Part shown: positions 7,421-16,356 of the stretch, one piece after another
Position numbering within the stretch: position 1 is the first letter of the stretch
How the letters are laid out: each line of letters begins with the position of its first letter
Assembly (NCBI RefSeq): GCF_001989615.1
Contig: NZ_CP019068.1
Location: 186,001 to 250,000 of the forward strand
Source: Halorientalis sp. IM1011
GTDB lineage: Archaea > Halobacteriota > Halobacteria > Halobacteriales > Haloarculaceae
DNA: 64,000 bases
Direction of reading: 5' to 3'
Notes under the pieces: generated by a model
What the model saw: only the letters and a program-made list of their open reading frames with translations
Database searches by the model: none
Told to the model about the DNA's origin: nothing
Translations under genes and position numbers: made by a program

Positions 7421-9256
7421 TCAGGACCTCCCCCGTCGCAGGTACGCGACCGGGATGAAGAAGACGAGAAACGCTGCGATCGAGACCAGTGCGCCGGCGA
7501 TGCTGGACAGGAGGGCGTAGATATTGAACGCCTTCGATGTGAATTCGATCTGTGTCTCCGCAGTATCGTAGTACACCCCCCGGGAGACGTCCGTCGCGCC
7601 GGCAAACGACGCCGTGACGAACAGATCCCGCCGCTCGACGATGGCCGTCCCGTCGGTCGACGTCGTTACTGTACTTTTGGCTGCGCCCTGGAGGGTGAGC
7701 GTGCGATTCCTCAGTGGCTGGCCGGATACACCATCCTGGAGTCGGACGCGGGCGTGAGTGTCGTTGAGACGCGTCGTGTTGATGTTCGTCGGGCGTTCCT
7801 GTGCGTCGGTGGTCGTCAGCGGAATCCGGTCACCGTGGATATCCCGCAGCGTGTCGATGGGCTGGTCGACGTTCTCGATGACGACCGTCGAGGCCAGAGA
7901 GGGGGCGACCGAACTCAGATTGACCTGTGGAGCTATTGGCGCAGCCTGGCTCGAGAGTGACTGCTGTTCGACGCCGGTGATCGTCGGCGGGTCGACCATG
8001 CTTCGGTTCTCTGGGCGCTGCAGTGTGGGTGTCTGCCGAGCCGCGGCGAGCTGGAGTTCCAGGACATTCGGGGACGAGCCCGTGGCCTTCTGGCCGGCTG
8101 TGGCCTGTGTGGGTGACTGCAGTGGCTCGGAGCCCGGTTGTGGTCCCTCACCGTCCGTCGATTGGGAAGCGCTAGCGGTGGGGCGATACTGCGTGCCTCG
8201 CGTGGCCGTCTCGAACTGCCGCTGTGAGTAGATCCCCCAGACGTTTCGAAGCCGCAGGTTCGATTCCTCGAAGGTCGCCTGACTCCACAGGCGCCGGTTG
8301 TTTAGCGCGGCTGGGCCGTCGAATTCGAGGACGAGCCGATCTACCTCACCGTCCGACCGGACGACCGTTTGTGTCACCGACAGAGGTTGGTTCGTCGTGA
8401 CGATGACGGGCGTCTGGTCGGTTACCGTGTGGGTCAGATCCGTCTGGGAGGTCGCGCGTGAATCGACGACCCACTCCCCGTTCTCGCGTTCGGAGGTCGT
8501 GGTCTGGGTCGTCACTGTCGAGGTGATCGTCGCCGTCACACTGAGCGTCGTCGGGGCTGAGGCTGTTGCACCCGAGTACTCCAACTGCCGCGGTGATCCG
8601 TCGGCAGTGGCCCACGACTGGTTCCCGATCGAGAGCTGCCGCTCGGTGTGTTGGTCTGCCAGCGAATACGTGTGACAGATTCTGGTTCCGTTCGTGGTGG
8701 AACAGTGACGCGGTGGCAGCGTCGTGGCGAAATCGAGATGCGCAAAGACCGTTCCGTTGCGTGGGATATACCGAACTGTGTCGTTGGACGGGGTGTTTGG
8801 CACTTCTGGGACACTGAGTCGAGACTTAGTGCCGGCAGCCGTCCCGAGGATCGTAATGTGTGCATCGGCGATGACCGTGCCATTCGAGCGCTCGGAGGTC
8901 GGCAACCACAAACTGCTGGTCCGGTTCCGGCGGATCTCAGTGACCGACGCCGTCCGGTACTCACGTAGCGTCTGTTGTTGGGGGCCAGCGCGATACGATG
9001 GCGTCGTGGTGGGATAGTAGAAATCCCGGACACGACTGGCATCCTGTTCGACTGTCTCGTTCGCCTCTGTCAGTGTCGACAGGTCGGGAACCACGAATTG
9101 CGGGACCGTCCCCTGTGCTGGATCGGGATCGTCGGCGAGAAACACGCGCGGTGGATCGTTTGGTGCGGTCTCAGCAGGGGCACCGATAGCACTCGCGAAG
9201 GGCACTGCGAGCAAGCCAACGAGTACGAGCCCGGTGCTGAGACGAGCGACTGGCAT
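7421..9256 (-). CDS. Secreted, C-terminally anchored large exoprotein
   Basis: The 611-residue protein has an N-terminal signal peptide (hydrophobic run at about residues 8-24, ending ASAIGAP) and a single C-terminal transmembrane helix (about 580-605) followed by YLRRGRS. The region between them is Thr/Ser-rich with many N-x-S/T sequons. It contains an Ig-like or carboxypeptidase-regulatory-like segment near residues 500-560 (VSGQPLRNRTLTLQGA, TSTDGTAIV). This topology places almost the whole protein outside the cell. Its position between the small two-helix protein and the TrbL-like protein suggests a surface component of the same complex. No catalytic motif was seen. Confidence 0.75.
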   Translation of the reverse strand: MPVARLSTGLVLVGLLAVPFASAIGAPAETAPNDPPRVFLADDPDPAQGTVPQFVVPDLSTLTEANETVEQDASRVRDFYYPTTTPSYRAGPQQQTLREYRTASVTEIRRNRTSSLWLPTSERSNGTVIADAHITILGTAAGTKSRLSVPEVPNTPSNDTVRYIPRNGTVFAHLDFATTLPPRHCSTTNGTRICHTYSLADQHTERQLSIGNQSWATADGSPRQLEYSGATASAPTTLSVTATITSTVTTQTTTSERENGEWVVDSRATSQTDLTHTVTDQTPVIVTTNQPLSVTQTVVRSDGEVDRLVLEFDGPAALNNRRLWSQATFEESNLRLRNVWGIYSQRQFETATRGTQYRPTASASQSTDGEGPQPGSEPLQSPTQATAGQKATGSSPNVLELQLAAARQTPTLQRPENRSMVDPPTITGVEQQSLSSQAAPIAPQVNLSSVAPSLASTVVIENVDQPIDTLRDIHGDRIPLTTTDAQERPTNINTTRLNDTHARVRLQDGVSGQPLRNRTLTLQGAAKSTVTTSTDGTAIVERRDLFVTASFAGATDVSRGVYYDTAETQIEFTSKAFNIYALLSSIAGALVSIAAFLVFFIPVAYLRRGRS

Positions 9257-9278
9257 TGGCTGGAATGGCGTGTGACCG

Positions 9279-9614
9279 TTAGAGGAGTATCGGGGCGATC
9301 GTTCCCGGCGCGAGGTTCTCGAACAGGCCGACGAACACGTTGTAACTGACCGAGAGGACGATCATTCCGGCACCGCCCCACATCCCCCGCCAGCCCCACT
9401 GGGCCCGATCGGCACTGCGGCGGGAGACGAACCAGGCCGCGGCACCCAGTAAGAAGACGATCACCCCGATCTGGCCGAGCGTTGTGGCGACGAACTCCTC
9501 GATCTGCGTGAGCGAGTCGGTTATCTCGCTTTGTTGCGCGGCAGCGACACCGGTGTACACTACCAGCGAACCGACACCCCCCAAGGCTCGTGCGACATCC
9601 TCTTGATGGCGCAT
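9279..9614 (-). CDS. Small two-helix membrane protein, VirB2/TrbC-like in layout
   Basis: The 111-residue protein has an N-terminal hydrophobic segment (about residues 10-27, ending AAAQQ, possibly a cleavable signal). Two further hydrophobic segments (about 50-65 and 78-98) flank a short basic loop RRSADRAQWGWR. Size and topology resemble VirB2/TrbC-type pilin-like subunits, but sequence similarity is not demonstrable by eye. It is the first gene of the leftward operon, 22 bp before the exoprotein gene. Divergent promoters with the SF1 helicase gene fit within the 188 bp upstream, which is notably AT-rich. Confidence 0.6.
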   Translation of the reverse strand: MRHQEDVARALGGVGSLVVYTGVAAAQQSEITDSLTQIEEFVATTLGQIGVIVFLLGAAAWFVSRRSADRAQWGWRGMWGGAGMIVLSVSYNVFVGLFENLAPGTIAPILL

Positions 9615-9802
9615 GAGTGAACTGTTCAGTCGATTGTACTAAAACCCTCAGATTACCGTGGTTTGATTGTATGTATTACTTACATCAAGCGATTCACTTA
9701 GCTAGTAATAGTGATATAATGTCCATTGGCCTATGACGGAATTCTCTCGAATCAATATACCCACGAACGATTATGTGTGTCGGGGGTAGCAGTTTCGAAT
9801 AG

Positions 9803-12013
9803 ATGTCACTGCTGTTCGAGCACGCTGTCGAGCAGTTTTCTCCAGCCCGTGCCTCACTGTGTGCAGCCGACGAGAGCGATCTAAACACGACCGACACGGA
9901 CGTGCCGGTTCGCCCTATCGGCGAGTTCGCCAGGCACCACGCGTCACTCGCCCACCCCGAGCGGGACTGGACCTGCATTCCGCTCCACGGCCGCGACGAT
10001 GCCGAGCCCACCGACGAGTTCGTCGCGTACACCGATCACGATGTGCGCGGCGAAATTTTTCTCGTCGAGCGCGATGGCGACTACGAACCGATCGCGGCCG
10101 AGGAGTTCGGACGAACGCAAGTGGCGGACCGTATTCGTTTCTGGCACTCCGATTACTTGCCCGAGTCGTACCCGCCGGGGTACGACGCACCGATCGACGA
10201 CCACGAACGGCCGCGCAATCCCGTCGACGGTGACCTGCTCGATGAGTTTCGGTCGTACGTGGCCGAGGAGCGGGACGCCACTCGCGACGGCAACTGGGAG
10301 AGCGCGCGCAGACAGTCGGCGCGGACGCGGTATGAACAGGGCGAATCTGCGATTCCGTCACTCACCTGTCTCGGCGAGGACGACGACACCTACCGATTCC
10401 GGGTCGAACTGGATTCCAGCCAGGAGGATCGCAGAAACGGTGACTGGGCGTACTTCGTCGAAAACGAGTTCGGCATCTACCAAGACAACGAAGTATTGCT
10501 ACACGCCGACGACGACGCTGATCAGTTCCCGATCGCAGCCACCGTCCAGCGCATCCGCGGGCTGACCCTCTGGCTGACAGTCGACTGGAGCGCCGTCGAG
10601 GACTCTGCCGCCGTCGGATCGTCCCTCGAACAGGACCGTAGGTTCGGGCTCTCCGAGCTGCTCAATCCCGTGCCCTTTCAGCGAGAACTGGATGCGATCG
10701 ACGACCTTTGGGACGACGCGTTCCGGGAGGTTCTCGTCGGCGACCGGCCGCTAACCTTCTCCAACGAAGCGGCTGCGTTGAGTGAGTCGTTCGACGCGGA
10801 ACTGAACCAGGAACAGCAACTGGCGGTCGAGTACGCCTTGCTGGCCGACGACCTGTTCTGCATCCACGGGCCGCCCGGCACCGGGAAGACCCGTACCTTG
10901 CTTGAGATCATCCGGCGGGCGGTCGACGCCGGCGAGGACGTGCTCGTCTGTGCCGACTCCAACCAGGCGCTCGACAACCTCGTCGTCGGGTCGTCCACGC
11001 CCGACGAACCCGATGCCCAGTCGCTGCACGCCCACGGGCAACACGGCGACGGCGAGTTCACGCTCGACCGCGCGAACGCCGGACGGTCGGCGCACGAACT
11101 CGTCCGGCGCCAGTACGGCGACGTCCCCGATCGCGCCGACGTCGTTGCAGCGACGAATAGTAGCGCGGCCGCGCTCGCCCGCGACTTCGATCTGGTAGTC
11201 CTCGACGAGGCGACCCAGTCCACCTGCACCGCCTCCTGCATCCCGCTGGCCCGGGCCGACCGCGCAGTGCTGGCGGGTGATCACCGACAGCTCCCACCGT
11301 TCAGTGCAACTGAGGATCCACCCGCGTCGAGTTACGGGCTCTCACTGTTCGAGCATCTCTACGCCGACGGCGGCGTCTACGAAGGGGTCGGACTCCAGCT
11401 CAAGACCCAGTATCGGATGCACCCGGACATCGCCTACTTCTCGAACCGAGAGTTCTACGACCGCACACTGCGGAATGGCGAGATCGTCACACCACTCCCG
11501 GACAGACCGGCCATTCAGGGGTACAACGTCGGTGGGTCAGTCGATCTCGTCGACCACTCCCGAGCGAACACGGCCGAAGCCCGACTGGTCGTCCACCTCG
11601 TCTCGGAGTTACTCGACGAGGTTCCACCCGCCGAGATCGGCGTAATATCGCCGTACGCCGCCCATGTCCGACTCGTGCGGGAGCGCCTCGACGACCACGT
11701 CGACGCCAGCGACGCGATCACGGTCGATACGATTGACTCGTTCCAGGGCAGCGAGAAAACTGCGATCGTCCTCTCACTGGTCCGGAGTAACGCCGAGGGT
11801 GATCTCGGCTTCCTCGGACGGCCACAGGACGGTCCCAGACGGCTGAACGTCGCGTTGACGCGGGCGAAGCGCTACTGTGCCGTCGTCGGCGACTTCCATA
11901 CGCTCCGATACGATAGCGATGGCAAGTCGACCGAGCTATACCAGGACTTCCGCGATTTCTTCGCGACGACCGGGCGACTCAACGACGTTGACCCGGATTT
12001 CATTCCTGTCTGA
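9803..12013 (+). CDS. SF1 (UPF1/DNA2-like) helicase
   Basis: The 736-residue protein has a poorly conserved acidic N-terminal half (about 1-340). A complete superfamily 1 helicase core follows: Walker A GPPGTGKT at about 353, motif II VVLDEATQS, motif III GDHRQLPPF, motif IV QYRMHPDI, motif V VDTIDSFQGSE, and motif VI LNVALTRAK. The DEAT/QYRMHP/FQGSE set places it in the UPF1/DNA2/IGHMBP2-type group, which unwinds DNA or RNA. It is transcribed divergently from the membrane operon. It could serve DNA processing for a mobile or defence element or be a general nucleic-acid helicase; context does not decide. Confidence 0.85.
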   Translation: MSLLFEHAVEQFSPARASLCAADESDLNTTDTDVPVRPIGEFARHHASLAHPERDWTCIPLHGRDDAEPTDEFVAYTDHDVRGEIFLVERDGDYEPIAAEEFGRTQVADRIRFWHSDYLPESYPPGYDAPIDDHERPRNPVDGDLLDEFRSYVAEERDATRDGNWESARRQSARTRYEQGESAIPSLTCLGEDDDTYRFRVELDSSQEDRRNGDWAYFVENEFGIYQDNEVLLHADDDADQFPIAATVQRIRGLTLWLTVDWSAVEDSAAVGSSLEQDRRFGLSELLNPVPFQRELDAIDDLWDDAFREVLVGDRPLTFSNEAAALSESFDAELNQEQQLAVEYALLADDLFCIHGPPGTGKTRTLLEIIRRAVDAGEDVLVCADSNQALDNLVVGSSTPDEPDAQSLHAHGQHGDGEFTLDRANAGRSAHELVRRQYGDVPDRADVVAATNSSAAALARDFDLVVLDEATQSTCTASCIPLARADRAVLAGDHRQLPPFSATEDPPASSYGLSLFEHLYADGGVYEGVGLQLKTQYRMHPDIAYFSNREFYDRTLRNGEIVTPLPDRPAIQGYNVGGSVDLVDHSRANTAEARLVVHLVSELLDEVPPAEIGVISPYAAHVRLVRERLDDHVDASDAITVDTIDSFQGSEKTAIVLSLVRSNAEGDLGFLGRPQDGPRRLNVALTRAKRYCAVVGDFHTLRYDSDGKSTELYQDFRDFFATTGRLNDVDPDFIPV

Positions 12014-12317
12014 GTTCGAGGACGCTGCCACGACGAGCTCCAAGCCTCCAGAGTGAATTCTCGCAACTGACACGTCCCGAATACGAGTTGGTGGGGCCTG
12101 CTCAGTCTCGGTGCACTGCTGGCACGAGGTGGCATCGTTGACAGCGTGCATGCCGAAGAGACGACAGTCGGTAGTCGGGTGTACCGGCCGGAGCCGACAG
12201 CCGACGACTGACTACCCGCAATTTACGCGGAGATGTGACTCCCTGAGTCTGTCGCCAATCGAGGGACATGGAGCAAGATATTAACTAGACCTCTGAGAAG
12301 TCACTCCGGTACATCAT
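12014..12317. other. Intergenic region without a convincing gene
   Basis: About 300 bp separate the helicase from the nitrilase-like gene. Short open frames exist on both strands, including a leftward one with a CQQC motif that overlaps the helicase 3' end, but none shows convincing codon bias or family similarity. The last 60 bases are more AT-rich (around 12277-12290) and probably contain the promoter of the nitrilase-like gene. Confidence 0.5.
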
Positions 12318-13409
12318 ATGTCCCGCATCGAGAAGTACATGGCAGTCGGACTCTCGCCGACAGTCTGGGGCGCAGAAGAACGCAGTGATATCGAGAAGAA
12401 TCTCGATCACATCCACGAGAATCTCTCTGCAGCGACGTGGTTGAGCAGCGTCGACATGCCAGTGAAACTGGCGGTCATTCCGGAGGGTGGTCTCCAGGGC
12501 TTCACCGACGAAGTCAAGGACATGGACCACACCGAGTACCGGGAGGAGATCGCCATCGATATTCCGGGTAAAGAGACCGAGACGCTCGGTGAATACGCCA
12601 AAGAGTTCGATATCTATATCGTGGCCTCGGCAAAGGAGAAAGCCCCCGAATACGACGAGAAGTTCTACAATACGGCCTTTATCATCAATCCCGACGGGGA
12701 CTTGATTCTCAAACACCGGAAACTGACACCCTTACTCCCTGTTGAGCGGTCTGTCTCTCCCCACGATGTCTGGGACGACTGGGTCGAAAACCACGGTGAT
12801 GATCTCGACGATCTCTATCCCGTTGCTGATACCGACATTGGCCGTATCGGGATCTCGTTAGCCATCGAGGGTGCCTACCCGGAATACGTCCGCGGCCTTG
12901 CCATGAACGGTGCTGAGGTGATCTGTCGTATCGCCTGCCCTGAACCGCTCGTGGCCAACGAGGGCTGGAAGATTCAAAACCGAGCCCGCGCCCTGGATAA
13001 CAGCTGTTACGTTGTTGCGCCAAACCTTGGGACGTACTATCTGACTCCGGATGCGGAAACACCAGTGGACACGTTCGGCGGCGGGTCGATGATCGTCGAT
13101 CACAAAGGGAAGATGATCTCCGAGCATTCCTACGGTGCCGGAAGTTCCTATTGTGCGGGTGTGATCGATATCGAAGGCTTGCGCGAATTCCGCACCGAGT
13201 CGCCGCTCATGAACTGGACCAAAGATCTTCGGACCGAACTCATCAAGCCGATCTACGACCGTGAACTCTACCCGAAAAACCTCTGGCTTGACGAGAAACC
13301 TATGCAACACGATGAGTACGCTGAGCAAGTGACAGAGCCCCAGATTCAGAAGATGATCGACGAGGACATCTTCGTTCCACCGTACTGGGAGCGCACCGAC
13401 GACGATTGA
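12318..13409 (+). CDS. Nitrilase-superfamily protein lacking the catalytic cysteine
   Basis: The 363-residue protein has the carbon-nitrogen hydrolase fold markers. E56 is in VIPEGGLQGF and K135 in LKHRKLTPLLP. The block DIGRIGISLAIEGAYPEYVRG corresponds to the nucleophile region of aliphatic amidases (IICDDGNYPEIWR). Aligned on YPE, the catalytic Cys position is Ala182, so the Glu-Lys-Cys triad is incomplete. Cys203 and Cys207 lie about 20 residues later and are not at the normal position. The C-terminus is extended and ends in an acidic tail. It may be a binding or regulatory paralogue or use a different mechanism. It is monocistronic. Confidence 0.8.
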   Translation: MSRIEKYMAVGLSPTVWGAEERSDIEKNLDHIHENLSAATWLSSVDMPVKLAVIPEGGLQGFTDEVKDMDHTEYREEIAIDIPGKETETLGEYAKEFDIYIVASAKEKAPEYDEKFYNTAFIINPDGDLILKHRKLTPLLPVERSVSPHDVWDDWVENHGDDLDDLYPVADTDIGRIGISLAIEGAYPEYVRGLAMNGAEVICRIACPEPLVANEGWKIQNRARALDNSCYVVAPNLGTYYLTPDAETPVDTFGGGSMIVDHKGKMISEHSYGAGSSYCAGVIDIEGLREFRTESPLMNWTKDLRTELIKPIYDRELYPKNLWLDEKPMQHDEYAEQVTEPQIQKMIDEDIFVPPYWERTDDD

Positions 13410-13728
13410 TCGTCCCCAAGTGACCGCCTCCAAGGCCTGAAGACCGGTGAGAAGATCACGTATTCTTGTACGAGGCACGGGCACTTCGTGCGATCCCCTT
13501 CCTCGTATTTTGTTCTCTGCGGTATCACTGCACAGATGGGTCCACAAACACCAGTCCACTCCGCGACGGTGCCGGTAACAAGCTTAGCAGTTGTTTTTGA
13601 TTTTGGAGAGTCCTTGTTGCACTCATACTGCGGCCGATCGTGATACAGAGAGGTTCATCGTGTATAGGCGTTGCTCCAGTGTGCAACAACGTCAAAAACC
13701 GAGTCAACTGCCTGTGTCTCAGGAGCCG
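13410..13728. other. Intergenic region, no gene seen
   Basis: This is 319 bp between two convergently transcribed genes. I see no convincing coding frame. It holds an imperfect inverted repeat around 13479-13513 (CGAGGCACG against a CGTGC-containing arm) that could act as a transcription end structure, but this is weak. Confidence 0.4.
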
Positions 13729-14697
13729 TCAGTCAGAGTCAGGCCTTTCTCTGGTGTCGTCAATTTCGTCGGCCAGCGCCCAGCGGATGCCACTGTTGTC
13801 CAGTTGTTCGATCTCCTCACGTGCCTCGAGGAACTCGCGCACAAACTCATCCCACCACGCGTCTGCTGACTCGAAGCCAGCTTGGTGATCAGGATATACT
13901 TGAATCCGTAGATCACGCGCTGTGACCGCAGGTCCATCTTCCAGTTCGTCGAGGACGGCGTCGATCGCGGCCTGTTTTTCGGCTGGGAGTTCGTCGAGTG
14001 CTGCCTGGAGTTCAGATGGAGAGCTCACTTTGTCCGTTGTCTCATCGGCTGCCGTCTCCATCGCGTCTGTTGTATCCGTGCCGGACTCGGACACTTCTTC
14101 AGCTGGCGCATTCGCTGTGCTCGTGTCAGCTGGTGGGCCCTCATTGGAGATGGCGTAGGCACTGGCGAAAGTGGCGATCGCCCCACCGAAGAGGGTCAGA
14201 TACAGCCCAATCTCCGGGATGACGGCCTGTTCAGTGATTTGGGTAGTGGAATTGTTCGGCACGCCTGCCAGAGGATCGAATAAGTACAGCGCTCCAACTC
14301 CGGTCACGCTCAAGCCACCGAGCGTACCGAACACTTGCGTCCCAGTAGACCATTGGGCCAACGCAGCACCACCGATGAGCAACGCCACCACGAGCGTAAT
14401 CACGCCGTCGGCCTCGATGCCGCGCTTCGAGACTGTCGTCCCCAGTACACGCACCGAAAACCAGGGCAGGAACGCCCCGGCGCTAATCATGGCCGCACCG
14501 GCGAGCAACCACTTGCGCCCACTAGGGTAGCCGACGCCCGATTCTTCACCTGTATCCGTCTCTGGCGCTGTGGAATCCTGATCGGTGATAGTTGTTGTGT
14601 CTACCCCGCCCGACCGCTCGGGGAGTGTCATTCCACACTCCTGGCAGTGGTTCCAATCTGGCTCGGTTTCTGCCCCACACTCTGGGCAGTAGGTCAT
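13729..14697 (-). CDS. Zinc-ribbon membrane protein
   Basis: The 322-residue protein starts with a four-Cys zinc ribbon (CPEC at 4-7, CQEC at 18-21). A Thr/Asp/Glu-rich linker follows, then four hydrophobic segments between about residues 58 and 190 (including WLLAGAAMISAGAFLPWF). A strongly acidic cytosolic tail (about 195-322) ends in a helical segment rich in Glu and Trp. The ribbon-plus-membrane layout is common among haloarchaeal proteins of unknown function. No catalytic signature is visible. The gene is monocistronic and read leftward. Confidence 0.8.
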   Translation of the reverse strand: MTYCPECGAETEPDWNHCQECGMTLPERSGGVDTTTITDQDSTAPETDTGEESGVGYPSGRKWLLAGAAMISAGAFLPWFSVRVLGTTVSKRGIEADGVITLVVALLIGGAALAQWSTGTQVFGTLGGLSVTGVGALYLFDPLAGVPNNSTTQITEQAVIPEIGLYLTLFGGAIATFASAYAISNEGPPADTSTANAPAEEVSESGTDTTDAMETAADETTDKVSSPSELQAALDELPAEKQAAIDAVLDELEDGPAVTARDLRIQVYPDHQAGFESADAWWDEFVREFLEAREEIEQLDNSGIRWALADEIDDTRERPDSD

Positions 14698-14870
14698 ATC
14701 GTAGTATCTCCTTGGCAGGATTATATATTCACGGCTATACTAGAAGTCTGAAATCCACCCAAAGGACCTGGTTGCGCCCTCCTGAAGCAACTCCTCTATC
14801 TATCTGTGATTTTCAGCCTCTCATACTTTTCTCAACTTGAGCCAGTTGCCGGGAGAAGCTTGGAGGCGGG

Positions 14871-15236
14871 TCAGATCCAGGCGCCAACTACGAGTGCGGC
14901 TCCGGGAGCGACGACACCAGCGGCCAGCAGAGCGTAGTTCACAATCGGGTTCGCAGCCTTGGCGACGTCGAGCGTGTATCGGTCATCGCGAACAGGAGCG
15001 AATGGACGAATCCCAGTCGGTGAGAGGACAGGGGCAAGCAGATGGGCACCAACAGTAAGCGTCCCGACGAACACGCCAAACAGGCCAATCCCAAGCGCGG
15101 CCAGGGGCTCACGCTGCCACCCTATCAGGCCGCCGATAACGCCAGTTCCGATTCCAATTACAAATGCGAAACACACGGTATGTGTCGGTCCTGGGTGGGC
15201 GATGCCCGGGACACGCTTGTCGAAGACGGGGACCAT
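14871..15236 (-). pseudogene. Head-truncated YdjM/DUF457-like membrane protein
   Basis: The open frame (121 residues) reads DKRVPGIAHPGPTHTV, then four hydrophobic segments and RPFAPVRDDRYTLDVAKAANPIVNYALL. This matches the middle and end of the haloarchaeal YdjM-type (DUF457) membrane metal-dependent hydrolases. Their N-terminal helices and PDxD-type metal motif should come first. Upstream in frame I read only about 36 degenerate residues (WGFVKDTYAAPGIHGYADIS...) back to a stop, with no good start codon, and the metal motif has become PVFD. I infer a 5'-decayed gene. Translation from the internal ATG at 15236 would give a membrane stub. A TATA-like TTTATAAG remains at about 15412-15419 on this strand. 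Confidence 0.6.
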
Positions 15237-15703
15237 GACACCATCGGTGACGACAGCTCCACTGATGTCGGCGTACCCGTGAATTCCGGGAGCGGCGTAG
15301 GTATCCTTGACGAATCCCCAAAGCTCGTCGAGCTGTCATTGGGTATCCTGATCGGCTGTCGATACAGGGCGTAGATGCCGATCTCAGACAACTTCTTGCG
15401 GGCGCCAGCTGACTTATAAATTACACCACCTTTCTGCGGAAGCGCAGGAAGAACTACCTTTTCACCCGTATTTTGAGAAGTACCCTACCAAAGAGTGCCG
15501 CAAATTGAGCCACACTCTGGTGTCTACTGATACAACGTAGTGGACTTCTGGAAATCAACGGGATCTGAAAAACTTGATAGACAATATTTGCTCATTAGCC
15601 TCTGAAAGGCATACCAAAACTGAAGTTAGGGGTACTAAACACAATTTTAGTGTGGAATTCTACTACCCAAACTTCTATATGGTGGTGGTGTGCCAAACAA
15701 ATC
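15237..15703. other. Intergenic region: decayed gene head and restriction-operon promoter
   Basis: The left third holds the eroded 5' part of the YdjM-like gene. The right part is AT-rich. It contains the partly self-complementary CTAAACACAATTTTAG at about 15634-15649 and a TATA-like TTCTATAT at about 15672-15679, about 25-30 bp before the proposed start of the restriction-operon regulator. That spacing fits a leaderless or near-leaderless haloarchaeal transcript. No other gene is visible. Confidence 0.5.
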
Positions 15704-16354
15704 ATGCGACTCACGGAGGCTCGTGAAGGGAAAACCAGAACCCAGGTCCTTGCGGCCATCGCAGACTTGCAACGGAACGATGGCCCGCCGATCCAGAAGG
15801 ACCTCGTGGAGAAGCTCCCGATGACGAAGGGTGCCGTCTCACAGAACTGCAGTCGACTCGTCGAGGAGTCATTACTGCGAGAACACGATGGCCGGTATCG
15901 CGTCGATACAGGCCGTCTCCTCGATGATTATCGAGAGCACTTCGAGGAATACCTGCGACGCGCACCACAGAGTGAGCTCTACGAGCAGGAGGTGTCAGAC
16001 ACCAACGAAACCCGCACGCGGACCAAGCGCTCAGCGACTGAGTACTTCGAAGCCGACCTCCTCGAAGACATCCTCCTCACGTCGCTCGTGAGCTCGCTCG
16101 GAAAGAACAACATCCAGACCCTCCGGGAGGTGTTCCTGTACACGGACGATGTGCTATATCACGTCGCCTACCGTGCTGTGAGCGCGGAAACCGACGTGCC
16201 AGCAGAACTGAAACCAATCCTCAAGCTGGCGGCGTGTCTGGACGCCACCCCCGACCTGGTAGAAGAACTCGCGAACAGACACGACCTCCACGCCGAACTC
16301 GCTGGCCAATCGCCGGCGACCGAGATCGCCAAACACGCCTACGGAGGAGCCTAA
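15704..16354 (+). CDS. Winged-helix regulator at the head of the type I R-M operon
   Basis: The frame is open from 15650, but I chose the ATG at 15704 (MRLTEAREGKTR) because the residues before it are Trp-rich and unlike a protein, and because a TATA-like site lies about 25 bp upstream. The resulting 216-residue protein has a MarR-like winged-helix domain (about 8-70: TQVLAAIADLQ, DLVEKLPMTKGAVSQNCSRL, HDGRYRVDT). A helical C-terminal domain follows with no recognised motif. It is 2 bp ahead of hsdM1, so it is co-transcribed. It probably controls restriction-modification expression by sensing promoter occupancy; this is inference. Confidence 0.75.
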   Translation: MRLTEAREGKTRTQVLAAIADLQRNDGPPIQKDLVEKLPMTKGAVSQNCSRLVEESLLREHDGRYRVDTGRLLDDYREHFEEYLRRAPQSELYEQEVSDTNETRTRTKRSATEYFEADLLEDILLTSLVSSLGKNNIQTLREVFLYTDDVLYHVAYRAVSAETDVPAELKPILKLAACLDATPDLVEELANRHDLHAELAGQSPATEIAKHAYGGA

Positions 16355-16356
16355 TT

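Noticed and set aside
11936-12151. 71-codon leftward frame with a CQQC motif after the helicase
   Set aside because: It overlaps the helicase 3' end for about 75 bp, has a single Cys pair and no similarity; treated as chance.
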